64,000 nucleotides of DNA. Source: Apium graveolens. Taxonomy: Eukaryota > Streptophyta > Magnoliopsida > Apiales > Apiaceae. A program made the translations under genes and the position numbers. The DNA lies in NCBI RefSeq assembly GCF_009905375.1, contig NC_133656.1, forward strand, positions 235,547,111 through 235,611,110, given 5' to 3'. The notes beneath the pieces were generated by a model. It had not been told where the DNA came from. It searched no databases and was given only the letters and a program-made list of their open reading frames with translations. Each line of letters begins with the position of its first letter. Position 1 is the stretch's first letter. This document shows, piece by piece, positions 1-11,057 of this stretch.

Positions 1-758
1 AAAACAAGGATGTGCCAAATACACGTTTCTTTTATTATTATTATTATTATTTAGAAGAAACACTTTTTTTATTTAAAAGAAACACGCCTTACAAACATGC
101 GTATATAGATGAATACATGTAAAATATGCATGAATATAATGCACATTTTTTTTTATAAATTTTAATATATTGAATACCAACTTATTTTTTGGGGATTTAA
201 GACCAAAACTCCCGTCTACAGATAGTTTGAACATTTGAAACTCAAATGTAAGATTTTGATAAAATACCCAAATTTTATTGGATAGTTTTTGTAAAATATA
301 AACAAAATTAGGTGGATGGACAACATTTTTATCGTTATCGTTGGAGTATGATTGCAAATTGTTTCCACAATAATCAATTAACTGATATTAAATATTCAGT
401 TGATTAATTTTGAAATTAATAAATTTTACATATTTAATTTTGGATAAGAAATTGAAATTTCTAAACGATGAAAACATTAATTAAATATTCACATTCACAA
501 TTATACAACTACCGCTATATTAAATTTGTTAGTTAAAATTAAATAAATAATGAACAAATTAAAATAATAAAACTACCTAAATTCATAGATGACAATTGGC
601 AATAAAAATTTAGTAAATTATAAAGTGATAATAAATAATCCGTAATAAATAAAAATAAACAAAATTTAAAAATTGAAAAATATTTCCATAAACCCTAAAC
701 CTACAAAATGTATGTATGATGTATAACTGAAACACACAGTCACACACACAGTAAAGCA
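1..758. other. AT-rich intergenic DNA upstream of the RMT2-like gene
   Basis: I see no gene here. The sequence is very AT-rich, with a short (TTA)n run near 35-52. The last ~100 bases, including a CACACA-rich stretch at about 733-750, probably hold the promoter and 5' UTR of the gene starting at 759. No clear TATA box could be assigned. Confidence 0.6.
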
Positions 759-3754
759 ATGGCGGAACAGAACGAACTATGCTCGGCAGCTAAAAACGGC
801 GACGTATCGAAAGTGAAAGCTCTAATTGCTTCAGGAGCTGACGTCACTTACTTCGATGCTAACGGATTAACTCCATTAATGCACGCCGCTAAACAAGGTC
901 ACGCTGACGTTGTTAAGATCCTTCTAGAAGCCGGAGCTCCGTGGAACGCTCTGTCACCGTCTAACCTCTCCGCCGGTGACTTCGCCATGGATTCCGGTCA
1001 CCAGGACGCCTTTGACCTCCTCCTTAACGCCGGTAATTTAATTAATTTTAATAATTAATTAATTTTATTCAAATTCAGTATTATATTGAGTATTAAATTG
1101 CTCGTGTTGTTAGTTATATGTATATGTTGATTTTGAGTTGCGGCGAATAGAGTTTGACTTCGAGAACGAAATGATGCGGTAATTGAATGTTGCGGTAATT
1201 ATGATTTATGTAGTGATTGGGGTTTTGGTAGATAATTGATGTTGCGGTGATTACTTGAACATTCCATCACTACAGTAATAGAAAAGTAATAGAATGTTGA
1301 TGCTGTTAAAATAAGTAATTATAATATTCAAGTAATTTTAATTGAACATTATATTGAGTGTTTATTTGCTCCTGTTTTCAGTTATATGTATATATTGATT
1401 TTGAGTTGAGGGATTGAGTTTTGAGTTCGAGAATGAAATGGTGTAGTAATTGAGTGTTGCGGTAATTATGATTAATATAGTGATTGAGTTACGGTTGCTA
1501 ATTGATGTGAGAGTTTTTGTTTACTATTGTTATTAGTTCTATGTGTGTCTACGTATTATTTTTATGATTTTTACTTGTGGATGATAGAGTTTGTAAGTTT
1601 GAGATGTAATTTAGTAGTTGGATGGTAGTAATTTGATGCACAGAGGGATTGAATTACTGTACCTGATTGATTAGATGTTTCTGTTTCAATTAATGGAGGA
1701 TAGAGTTTAAGATTGAGGTTGGTTTCATTTGTTTCCTGGGAAGTGTCTTTCTTGTTTTGCTGCACTTGTTTAGCTTCATGAAAATGTTTACGTGATTTTT
1801 TCGAAGATTCCTTTGAAAAATGTTGAAATTTATTCGGAAATTGACTTCCTCTTTTTTAAAGAAGTAAACAGTATCCTAATTGGAAATTTTCTAACTCTTC
1901 ACAGTGGAAGCTGATGTAAAAAAAGTAAATGAAGATACAAAAGATGAGGCAAATTTAGCTCTCTGACGAGCTAGGATCCCCATTATTTTAATTTGTTTTC
2001 TTAATTTGCATTTTATTTTAAGGACTTATAATGAAGTTTAGGAATCGTAGGTTTCAAATGGACCTAGTTTTTGTCTTGGTGGAATTACTGGAATATGTGG
2101 TCTAGCAGACATGCCATAGCTTTAAACATTTTTTTATACACAATGCCATTTATGACAAGGCCTTTGATCTTAGTTAAAAGTGGTTAAAATATAGTTGATA
2201 AATTCCGCATTTCTGCACATGGGACCTGCTCTCCTTCCGTTTAGTGATCTTAGATTATTTTTGCATTCTCACTAAATAGATCATTATCTTTTCTCATTAA
2301 TCTTGGATAATTTTTTGCATTCCCACAAAATAAATCTGTATTTTTTCTTATTTAAAGAATCTTCACAATTTCACAAAAAATTATTAGATCATTGAAAAAT
2401 AATAAACAATTTTGTGGTGGTGTATGTCAAGCAGAATGCCCTTTCTTTACGGTTCACCTTCGAATTATTTTGACTTCGTTGTACCAAGTTTTACTGTTTA
2501 AAAAGAAAATAACGGTTTGTAATTTTCGATTTGCTTATTGTTTTCCTATTCTACAATTCTGTACTTTGATAGGGATACAGGCTGAATTGATTCTTGGAAC
2601 TATTGCTAGGAGAGCTTATGGAAATGAAGATTCCAACAAGAACTACTTGGAAGACAGAGTCAGTTTTAGTGAGGATAAATTGATGGAATCTAATAGTAAA
2701 GCTATTATGATGGCTTGGGAGAAGCCACTAATGGAAGCTCATGCAAAAGCGATTTGCTCAAGGGGTGGTCACATACTAAACATTGGATTTGGTATGGGAC
2801 TTGTGGATGCTGCTATACAGCAATATGGACCTGTTACACACACTATTGTCGAGGCTCACCCAGAAGTCTATAATCGTATGATAAGTTCTGGATGGGGTGA
2901 GAAAGAGAATGTCAAAATAATATTTGGTCGTTGGCAGGATGTCTTGTCTCAGCTTGAATCTTATGATGGTAAGTTGGTAACCAATCTAGTAGCGTTTTCT
3001 ACATTAACTATATGCATTAAAGTATCATCATTTACACTTCAAAAATGCAGTTGTTTCTCTTTTTCTTTCTTCAATAGAACTTCATTTATAAATTACTAAA
3101 GTTCATCCAAGTGGATCTGAATATTGAGTATGGAAGAGGCTCTTAGTTATTCCTTAGGCCAACAAAAGATTAATGTCTGCTTGTCATCTTCCTAGTATAT
3201 TAAGCAAGGACAACGGCATTGTTTTGTGGTAAAAAATGTAAGACTAAAGCTGATAATCCTGCTAGCTATGCTAGACGTACTTGTATAAACTCAAGCGAGT
3301 AATTGTGTTAAAAGATGATTGCTTATTTTCTTGAAATAAACATTTAGGAGTATTATGAAGATATGAGAGAGTTCCATCAGCATCTTCCTGTTTTAGAAAC
3401 CTCAAATTGTTTCTGATATAATTATGGCCATCTTCTGCAGGAATATTCTTTGACACTTACGGAGAGTATTATGAAGATATGAGAGAGTTCCATCAGCATC
3501 TTCCTGTTTTATTAAAGCCTGAAGGACTCTACTCATTTTTCAATGGACTTTGTGGAGGTAATGCCTTTTTTCATGTAGTTTACTGTCAAATAGTTTCTTT
3601 AGAACTTCAAAGTTTGGGTTACTCTACACAGTTGATACCCTTGCCTGTTAAGGATTGTTTGGGTGAAGAGGTATGGGAGGGTGTGAAACACAAATATTGG
3701 CAGTTAGATACATATTACCTTCCTGTTTGTGAGGTTCTTCAGGATTCTGAATGA
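759..3754 (+). CDS. RMT2: Ankyrin-repeat protein arginine N-methyltransferase, RMT2 type (3 exons)
   Basis: Three exons join in frame: 759-1032, 2573-2968 and 3441-3754 (984 nt, 327 aa). The introns are GT-AG (donors at 1033 and 2969, acceptors ending at 2572 and 3440). Residues ~5-90 form ankyrin repeats (GLTPLMHAAKQGH, then ADVVKILLEAGAPWNA). Residues ~125-320 are a class I SAM-dependent methyltransferase: motif I GFGMG at ~163-167, an acidic residue in TIVEAHP at ~185, and the family motif FFDTYGE at ~226-232. In yeast, RMT2 methylates the delta nitrogen of an arginine in ribosomal protein L12; activity of the plant homologue is inferred. The start lies in a good plant context (GCAATGGCGG). 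The exon 2 acceptor is set by frame: the alternative AG at 2579-2580 would give an immediate stop. The gene converges on the subtilase at 4310. Confidence 0.9.
3348..3395 (+). repeat. 48-bp copy of exon 3 sequence inside intron 2 of the RMT2-like gene
   Basis: A 48-bp stretch (GAGTATTATGAAG to CCTGTTTTA) is identical by eye to exon 3 sequence at 3464-3511. It ends at TAG and lies 45 bp upstream of the true exon 3 acceptor. It looks like a short local duplication of exon sequence into the intron and is not needed for the predicted protein. Confidence 0.85.
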
Positions 3755-4309
3755 TTTAAGCTTAGAGTACTTTTTGAGAGAACATTTTTTTTATGAAATG
3801 TGTTGGCATAAATATTCATCCGGCGGTTATCTTTTATTCAGAGTATGGATGGTGAAAAAACTGTATGAGTGCTTCTAATCTTCAAAGTATTTCTGTTTTA
3901 GTATTAATATTTCTGTAAATGTAATTGCATACCGTTTCCTCCGAATTAGATATTTGTGAAGGGAGACTTTTTTTTTTGCCTAGTAGATGCAGAATAACTG
4001 CCTATTATTAGACATTAAAAGATGCCCTGTGATTTTTTACTGCAAATTTTCTGCTTCTAGATCTACAGGTTTACAACTAAAGCTAATAGTAAATCAGAAA
4101 CTTGTAGCATTTTCTTAAATAATTAATAATTTGATCCAACACAAATAATTAAAACTAGATCCAACATAAATAACTAACATTTAGATCCTGTACTCGGCGA
4201 ACAAGATAGTTGGATTGAGTATTATACATCAATACTTTGAAAGGGCAATAACAATTTGGCCCTGTTCGGTCATTTACATTGTTTATTAGTGATGATATAG
4301 TTACTGCGA
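3755..4309. other. Convergent intergenic region
   Basis: This holds the 3' UTRs of the RMT2-like gene (+) and the subtilase (-). It is AT-rich and contains a diffuse repeated phrase (AATTAATAATTTGATCCAACACAAATAA and variants, ~4120-4190). I see no gene. Confidence 0.6.
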
Positions 4310-6601
4310 TCATATCCAGCTGAATGCAATTGGACTACCAACAGTATATTTTCCTCCCGACCATTCTAAACGTGCAAACTTCGTTGTGTCGGATGGCATG
4401 GAAGTTGCACTGAACGTCACTGTGTAGTTCTTTTTTTCATTTGGTTTGCTGAAAAGTAGTGCTTCTGGCTCCACAACTATTTTCACATTCGATAGTTCTG
4501 AAGACACTGAAACTTTGTATGTGGAGGGCTCGCCCACATTAGTTAGAGTTCGTGTATACTTGACTATGGTTGGTTGACTATCGTCATTATCTTTTCGTAA
4601 TGCTGTCTGCAGAGCAACGGCAAAGGAGGGGTAGTTAAGATCTCCCACAGTATATTTTTTATCTGCCTGACATGTGTCATTTCTTTTTGTAATTGCCTTG
4701 ATTTGACTTGAAGTGTAGTTTAAGGCACAAAGGAACCCTAGGTAGTCCTCTACTGTGGCATCGTAGACAAGTCCCGGATCAAGGGCTGATATGGGATCAA
4801 CATGTCCAGATCCAATATCAAACGGCGTCGAGGGCTTTCCAGTAGCAGTATCCTGTATGGTTTCACCGTTCTTGTATCTGTTGTAGGCTGTTGTCATAAG
4901 AGCTGATCTAATAGCTGCAGGGCTCCATTCAGGATGGGCAGCTTTGACTAGTGCTGCTAATCCGCTTATATGAGGACATGACATGGATGTGCCAGATACT
5001 ATATTGAACTCTACATGCCGAGAATCATTTGCTAAACCACTTGGTCCAACTTTTCCTGGCCATCCAGCTATAATGTTTACACCTGGTGCTATTAAATCAG
5101 GTTTTAGTAGATCCGGTGTGATTGGATTAGGACCTCTTGAACTGAATGCTGCCACAAGTGGTGATGGTTCGATGCCCAGGTGCGTACCTCCAGATGCAAT
5201 TGTGGCCATTGGGTCTGAATCCGAAGATATATACTTCTTTATTGCATCACCAGCAATCTGACCCACAGCTACTGATGGTATAAGATGAGCATCAGCAACA
5301 ATTTCTTCACCAAAAGAGTTGGTGTTTGCTAATATCATACCTACACCACCAGCATCTCTTACAACCACACCCTTTTGAACTCTAGAGCTCATCCCTCGAT
5401 CACACACCACAATTTTCCCTGCAACGTCTTTAGGATGTAAATTACCAGCTAGACATAGATTGCCACTTGTGTTACTGGTTTTAATTTCGTAGACCAGTGG
5501 AACTAGCACACCTGACAGAGACTTGCCACTATAAAGTGATGAACCGGAAAAATTCTTCCCACTACCAATGCTAGCATAAGCCGGAAAGTCACGGTCCAAC
5601 GTCCCGGCACCAACAGTAGTAATCCATGGTGCCACATTTGATATGCTCTCAGAACTTGGGCCACCATTTCCTGCTGCGCATGAAACAAAAATTCCATTCA
5701 ACATTGCAGTGAATGCCCCCACTGCAATAATGTCTCTATAGTAATCAGAAACTGAACCACCTAATGATAGAGATAGTACATTTACACCATCTGCAACTGC
5801 TTTTTCCATTCCAGCTAGTATGTCGCTGCTAAAACATCCACCAAGCCAGCATACTTTGTAAATAGCCACTCTGGCCTGTGCTGCCATCCCTCTTGCTGTT
5901 CCTGCAGCATAACCAAAGAGACTAGCTCCACTAACAGCTGAACCAGCGGCTGTAGTTGAGGTGTGTGTTCCATGCCCCTCATCATCTCTTGGCGAGTTTG
6001 ATTCCATAGTTTCGTCAATTGGGCCATAAGTTGCTTCATAACCTTTTGAGAAGGACCTTGCCCCAATGAGTTTCCGGTTGCAACTAGACGAATTAAAGCC
6101 TTTGGCAATCTCACACTCACCTTTCCAGGTGCTGGGGACTGGACCTAATCCACTGTCGTCGAAACTTTGGCTTTCTGGCCAGACACCTGTGTCCAGCACT
6201 CCTACTACTACATCACTAATTGCATTCGCCTCGGGATAAACTGCTCCACCCTTGTCGAGTCCTAGAAATCCCGGAGTCCGAGTTGTGTAAAGCTCATATC
6301 TCATTTCTTCTTGGACTAGTAGGATACCTGGCTGCTGTTCGAGGGATTGAGCTTCCTCAGTAGTCAGTCTCGTGGAGAATCCATGAATTATATCAGTGTA
6401 TGTATAAATCATGTTAGCAGAATGTGATACTGATTTTATGGACGAATCATACCACTGGAGGTGATCATTAAAACTCAATGGCATTGAGTGCTTGTCCATA
6501 TGAACTATATAAGTCTTCTCTTTCTTGCCCTTATCTGCAGTGGTAGCATATGCATTGCAGCATAATAGTAGCATAACCACCGGAACAAGTATGAGCTTCA
6601 T
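4310..6601 (-). CDS. SBT1.7: Subtilisin-like serine protease, SBT1.7 (ARA12)-like
   Basis: A single-exon ORF of 763 aa, the usual length and intronless structure for plant SBT1 subtilases. Order of parts: signal peptide (~1-19); I9 inhibitor propeptide with YIVHMDKHSMP (~31-41) up to the YELYTTRTP cleavage zone (~102-110); peptidase S8 domain with Asp137 (VLDTGVWPES), His213 (GHGTHTS), oxyanion Asn312 (AAGNGGP) and Ser539 (SGTSMSCPH). A protease-associated insert (~360-470) and a C-terminal Fn3-like domain follow. All catalytic residues are present and no frame lesion is seen. The protein should be secreted to the apoplast. The Arabidopsis relative SBT1.7 acts on cell-wall and seed-coat substrates; the substrate here is unknown. 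Confidence 0.95.
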   Translation of the reverse strand: MKLILVPVVMLLLCCNAYATTADKGKKEKTYIVHMDKHSMPLSFNDHLQWYDSSIKSVSHSANMIYTYTDIIHGFSTRLTTEEAQSLEQQPGILLVQEEMRYELYTTRTPGFLGLDKGGAVYPEANAISDVVVGVLDTGVWPESQSFDDSGLGPVPSTWKGECEIAKGFNSSSCNRKLIGARSFSKGYEATYGPIDETMESNSPRDDEGHGTHTSTTAAGSAVSGASLFGYAAGTARGMAAQARVAIYKVCWLGGCFSSDILAGMEKAVADGVNVLSLSLGGSVSDYYRDIIAVGAFTAMLNGIFVSCAAGNGGPSSESISNVAPWITTVGAGTLDRDFPAYASIGSGKNFSGSSLYSGKSLSGVLVPLVYEIKTSNTSGNLCLAGNLHPKDVAGKIVVCDRGMSSRVQKGVVVRDAGGVGMILANTNSFGEEIVADAHLIPSVAVGQIAGDAIKKYISSDSDPMATIASGGTHLGIEPSPLVAAFSSRGPNPITPDLLKPDLIAPGVNIIAGWPGKVGPSGLANDSRHVEFNIVSGTSMSCPHISGLAALVKAAHPEWSPAAIRSALMTTAYNRYKNGETIQDTATGKPSTPFDIGSGHVDPISALDPGLVYDATVEDYLGFLCALNYTSSQIKAITKRNDTCQADKKYTVGDLNYPSFAVALQTALRKDNDDSQPTIVKYTRTLTNVGEPSTYKVSVSSELSNVKIVVEPEALLFSKPNEKKNYTVTFSATSMPSDTTKFARLEWSGGKYTVGSPIAFSWI

Positions 6602-8502
6602 TTATGTTCCAACCTTTTGGTTGTAGGGATTAAACGTCTTGAAGAAGGTTTTAGGCGATGCCTAGGCAATAAGAGAAAAAAAATATAGTAGTGAGAATCT
6701 CACTTAGAGTTGCTTTTGTAGACCTATTTCTACGAAGCCATAGTGAGGGATTGGACCCACTGCCACTGCCTAAAGTAACATGAAATTGAACCATCTAACC
6801 ATTTTCCAATAAAAAATCGTCAGAATTTCCATCTTTTTCTTTATTTCATCATAGCTTTTGTGAAATACACAACTGTTGGACAAAAAAAAGTCTTGTCTAG
6901 TTTATCATGTGGTGTCTGCCTATACGACAAGCAATGAGCTTCATTTTTTATTTTTGTATAAGCTGAACATTGCTTCATTTTTTATTTTTCTATAAGCTGA
7001 ACAACCCTGCTTTGTTCAGTGACTTCAGTCATTAGTAAGATCAATATACGAACGTTGTACTGAGAATGCTATGCCGACAAACTATACTGGTAGAAAGGTA
7101 TTTCATGTCATTGTTTGAGGTATAAGCATATAAGGTGCAGCTTACCAGATTTCGTTTTAAGTTATTGTCCACGATAGTTAGCGCTGGGGAGTTTATGTAA
7201 CATGTGTCACTGGAGCAAGAACACCTTAATTATTTACCTTCGAGTATGTGAAGCACTGAAATTATAACTTCCGGTATTCAGAGTTATAAAAGTGCGTGAG
7301 AAGTAGCAACAGGGACTTGTAATGATATCTAAATTACAAACTAATCGAGTGGTAGACAAGGATCAGTAGACACGGACCTGAATACAAGAAACTTGCTTTA
7401 ATTCTCCACCATCTTAACATTCTTATTTACTTTACATAATACGCCATTTTTTAGTCTAGCTAAACCTGTAAAGTCCTACCAACACTTTTTGGTCATACAA
7501 CACTTTCTTCTTGGACTGTGCTTTGAGCAAGGTATCTTCGTTCATTCACCTTGTTAATGTAATGAAAAAAATATGATGATGTTTGAAAAAATTGTAAATA
7601 TGTATGGGTACTATGCACTACAGGTTAAGGCTTTTTTTTTCAAAATGATTGGAAATATGATTACTTTACTTTTTTGCTTTTCTGGAAAGCTAATTAATAA
7701 TTCATGGTATTAGAACCCCACTAGAAGAGTACTTAGCTTTGTATGATTTGATTCATGGTAAGGACCACCAATGTTAAGATTCAGTGTAGAAATTTACAAA
7801 CAGGAGTATACAATTATGTGATGAAATTAGGTCAGCTAACCATTGAAATTTTGGACCTGAGAATAATACTCAGACACCTTTGTGTTTTCAAATCTTTCGT
7901 CCACTACAAATATTGTATTTAAAATTGATCAGAAAGACATAGAAACGTGTAAAGTGGATGGAGTTAGATCAAGGTTATCTAATCAGGTCTAGATTTTGAT
8001 TAGATGAAATGAACTTTGGAGTTCATTGCTGCCTATTTTATAAAACAAACATTTTTTTTATTGTTTGAAACTACTATGCATTCTTTAATACTTCTTACGT
8101 CTCATTTTGTGATCGCATTTTCTAATTTGTTCGTCTCAGTAAAATTGTTTATATTCGGTTAATACGAGTATATGTTTTAACAAATTTTGGAGATGATCGA
8201 GAATCGTAACCAGAATCGAGACGACACGAGACGAGTATTTATCACTTGAGTTATATCATCACCACGCTCAACCATTATAGCACTTTTTACCAGTATCTAT
8301 CAGTTTGTTACTGTGATTGATTATGTTCAATATTTAAATGATCCCTTGTTAAAGAAAGAGCGATGTACAGTAGTGATAGGAAGAAAGATGTTAGGAGTAG
8401 TTAGAACCTGAGTAGCGAGGCATGATAATAATTATAAAGACCGGTTTAATTAGTCAGGTGTGATGACCCCATAAGGCCATAGTTGTTGCCTAATAATTGT
8501 TA
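6602..8502. other. Intergenic region upstream of the subtilase
   Basis: This is the presumed promoter and 5' UTR side of the minus-strand subtilase. A short tandem duplication (CTTCATTTTTTATTTT..TATAAGCTGAACA) lies at about 6938-7002. I found no coding sequence with supporting motifs and no RNA gene. Confidence 0.6.
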
Positions 8503-8769
8503 CTCCCTCCGTCCCATTAAACATTTCCTCTTTTGACTTTCGGTACTGTTTACGGTAAGCGATTGACTATTAATTTACGTCTAATCTATAATATCAAATA
8601 TAGTCATGAGTGATCTCGTTGGATTCGTATTTATCAGTACTTTAGTACTTTAATACAGTGAAATTTTTATATTTAATACTAATACGAATTTAAAGATATT
8701 AACAATCAAAAGTGTGCATTGGCAAACGTGTACAACACAAATAGGAAACGTTTTTAGGGACGGAGGGAG
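8503..8769. mobile_element. Stowaway-like MITE, copy 1 (TA target)
   Basis: A 267-bp element with terminal inverted repeats CTCCCTCCGTCCC / GGGACGGAGGGAG, flanked by TA on both sides (8501-8502 and 8770-8771). Internal phrases (GATTGACTATTAATTTACG, GGCAAACGTG) recur in the copies at 19391, 20728 and 28106. TA target duplication and the CTCCCTCCGT ends are typical of plant Stowaway (Mariner-related) MITEs. Confidence 0.9.
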
Positions 8770-9131
8770 TATCGATTATGCGTGTACTCATTATTCAACC
8801 ATTACTGTATATTTTTATACAGAAAGATGAACCTGGGAAAACAAGTATGCATATTTCATCACGCTTTGCTAACCGTTGTGTGTTGCGATTTGTATGCTTA
8901 CAGGATACGATAAGTCAGAACATTTCAAACATACATAAATTTGAAATACGTCTTTTATATGTATTGTGCGGTTGTGTTATCAAATTAATCTAAATTTTAG
9001 AGTTTTTCTAGGTATGCCCATTTGCACACGAGCACAAGCTCTTTTATCTCATTTTTATTGGTGGAATTTGTGTGAATGCAGCGTCCATAAATCCATTAAC
9101 ATTAACACCAGTTTCACTATGAAAATAATAA

Positions 9132-9304
9132 TGGCCCGTTTAGGAAATTGGATTTAAATTCTGGATTTGTTCAAATAAGCTGTTTGAGAATTTGAATCCA
9201 TGACATTCAAATATTAGTATAAATATGAGAATTTGAAATGACAATTCAAATTCTGTCATTTAAAATCTCTCATTTAAAATGAAATGTAAGTTTCTAAACG
9301 CCCT
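9132..9304. mobile_element. Probable short MITE
   Basis: An AT-rich ~170-bp block has imperfect inverted ends: GGCCCGTTTAGGAAATT at the left and AAGTTTCTAAACGCCCT at the right. Most of the interior is self-complementary (ATTCAAATTCT repeated in both orientations). No clear target duplication was found, so the boundaries are approximate. Two unsupported ORFs at 8778-9157 lie in and before this stretch and are not called. Confidence 0.4.
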
Positions 9305-9514
9305 CAGTGTTCATAGAAAACCGTTTAAGTAATTTTTTCCTCGAAATGTAGGGTGTGTGGATTACGTTGCTACTCCTGTAAAATATTAGTGTTCGCTGAA
9401 AGCTAAGCATTCTTTTACATTGCAAAATGAATCTTTTTTTATAACCTAGTGCAAGGAAATGTTGGGTGGTGGTTATAAATGTCACTTGGAGGTTAAAAAT
9501 GACCCTAAATGTCA

Positions 9515-9790
9515 CTTCAAAACGGTATATCGTGTATTGTTTATGCAAAACACCTAAAACGGAACTCCGTGTAACGTTTTGACATTTTGAATTTTTTTAT
9601 GCGCAAAACGGTAGATAAAGTTCCGTTTTGGTACAAAATGCTATATGATGTACCGTTTTGAGCCAAAACGCTACTTCAACCACCGTTTTGCACATTATAA
9701 AAAAATTAAAAAAAAATTTAAAGTACCAAAACGGAAGCCGAAGTTCCGTTTTGCATTAAAAATACAAAACGGAAGACGAAGTACCATTAT
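9515..9790. repeat. Cluster of inverted AAAACGG / CCGTTTT motifs
   Basis: About eleven copies of (C)AAAACGG or its complement CCGTTTTG occur in ~275 bp. They are often arranged head to head around 10-15 bp spacers, for example CAAAACGGAAGCCGAAGTTCCGTTTTG-like palindromes near 9727-9753. No ORF or TIR boundary explains the array. It could be a degenerate palindromic minisatellite or a transposon remnant. Confidence 0.7.
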
Positions 9791-10192
9791 GAAATGACAT
9801 TTTGGGCCATTATTTTTAAAATTGACATTTTGAACCATTTAACACTCAAAATTGACATTTTGATCTATTGTTCGGAAATGTTTGTATTCACCTAGAAATT
9901 GAAATGTCACCAGACAGATCGTTTTTTCAGTAAAAATATGAACCAAACAGCAGATGAGTTTTGTATTGCTTTTACAATCTTCGGTTCTAGATAATTTAAT
10001 TTTGAGAGTCAGTGTAGCAGCCTGACAGCTCCAGGCCTCGGCCGAAGCCCAGTTTTGCAATTTAAATAAGCCTAAGTTTTATAAGGACAAGTTTAGATTT
10101 AGCCTCAGCTACAAAAAAGTAAAAAAAAAAGATTATAAAATGATTTGTCAAATAAGGTGGGATGCTTTAATTGGTATGTAATAATATAGGGG

Positions 10193-10698
10193 CTGATTGC
10201 GATCAAAATTTATCGTGAAAAATTTTGTACTCAATTTAGTAACTCTGACATTTTTCTTAAAAAAACTGAAGTAAATTACAAAAAAAGTTCTTACTCTGAA
10301 GTAAATGAAAAAATAAATGGCAGACATCAACAACAGCAAAATCAGCTAAAAAACAGTTTGGTAAAATTAAAAAACTGCTTTTCGGAAAAGTATTTTTGAC
10401 ATAAAAGTTTCTGTTAGAATTTTAGCTTTTACGGGAAGCAAGATGCTGATTTTCACATCAAACCTCATCAAAAATATTATTTTTTATATTAAAACGATAA
10501 ACAAATTAAAAATATTTCCAAACAGTCATTTGATTTTATTAAAACGATAAACAAATTAAAAATATTTCCAAACAGTCATTTGATTTTTTAACAGCATTTT
10601 TTTCATCAGCATTTTTTTTAACACTTTTTCATCACTACTTTTTTCTAACAACAGATCAATTTTTAACAGCAACCCGAAACAGAGCGCAATCATCAGCT
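10193..10698. mobile_element. Possible ~0.5-kb MITE of the 'CTGATT...' family
   Basis: The left end GGGGCTGATTGCG and right end CGCAATCATCAGC are roughly inverted. Reverse-complement interior phrases (TGCTGTTAAAAATTGATCTG, GTGATGAAAAAGTG, ACTGTTTGGAAA) resemble those of the better-defined element at 50387-50746. The target duplication is unclear. It contains the 50-bp tandem duplication at 10488-10587. Confidence 0.35.
10488..10587. repeat. 50-bp unit tandemly duplicated
   Basis: Two adjacent copies of a 50-bp unit, each starting ATTAAAACGATAAACAAATT and running through TTTCCAAACAGTCATTTG. They look identical except at the outer edges, implying a recent slippage or unequal exchange. Confidence 0.85.
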
Positions 10699-10968
10699 AC
10701 ATGAATATGCATATACTGCAGTTTTGCATTCATGCATGTACTACAGTGTTGCACGAGTTCATGTTAAAAGGATGATGCCCAAAAACTTGCTCTTAGCCTC
10801 TCACCATATAAGCACCTTCAGTTCTATCATGTTGAATGTCCTTCCTACCAACTGCCATCCATGACTAGCACGCTCTGGCGCCTCGAATAGGCTTTCTGTT
10901 GCAGGCTCCCCATTCTTTTTGTCTGTTCCACCTTCTCTACAAACTGCGATCCTTAACAATGACCTCCG

Positions 10969-10980
10969 CTATATATATGA
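10969..10980 (+). promoter_or_regulatory. Candidate TATA box of the glycine-rich protein gene
   Basis: CTATATATATGA lies about 80 bp upstream of the ATG at 11058, a normal plant core-promoter distance if the 5' UTR is ~50 nt. This is inferred from position and sequence only. Confidence 0.5.
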
Positions 10981-11057
10981 GATGAAAGAATCATGAATAA
11001 CATCCGAGATTTCCTGTGCGCTTCACAAGAACTGTTGCAAACTTTTAAAGAAGTGTA

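Noticed and set aside
1571..1765. Short ORF inside intron 1 of the RMT2-like gene
   Set aside because: It lies within the intron on the opposite strand and has no features of a gene.
3271..3456. 61-codon minus-strand ORF near exon 3 of the RMT2-like gene
   Set aside because: Antisense by-product created by the 48-bp exon duplication.
8778..9157. Two overlapping short ORFs after the first Stowaway MITE
   Set aside because: AT-rich, no motif, no conserved neighbours; they partly overlap a probable MITE.
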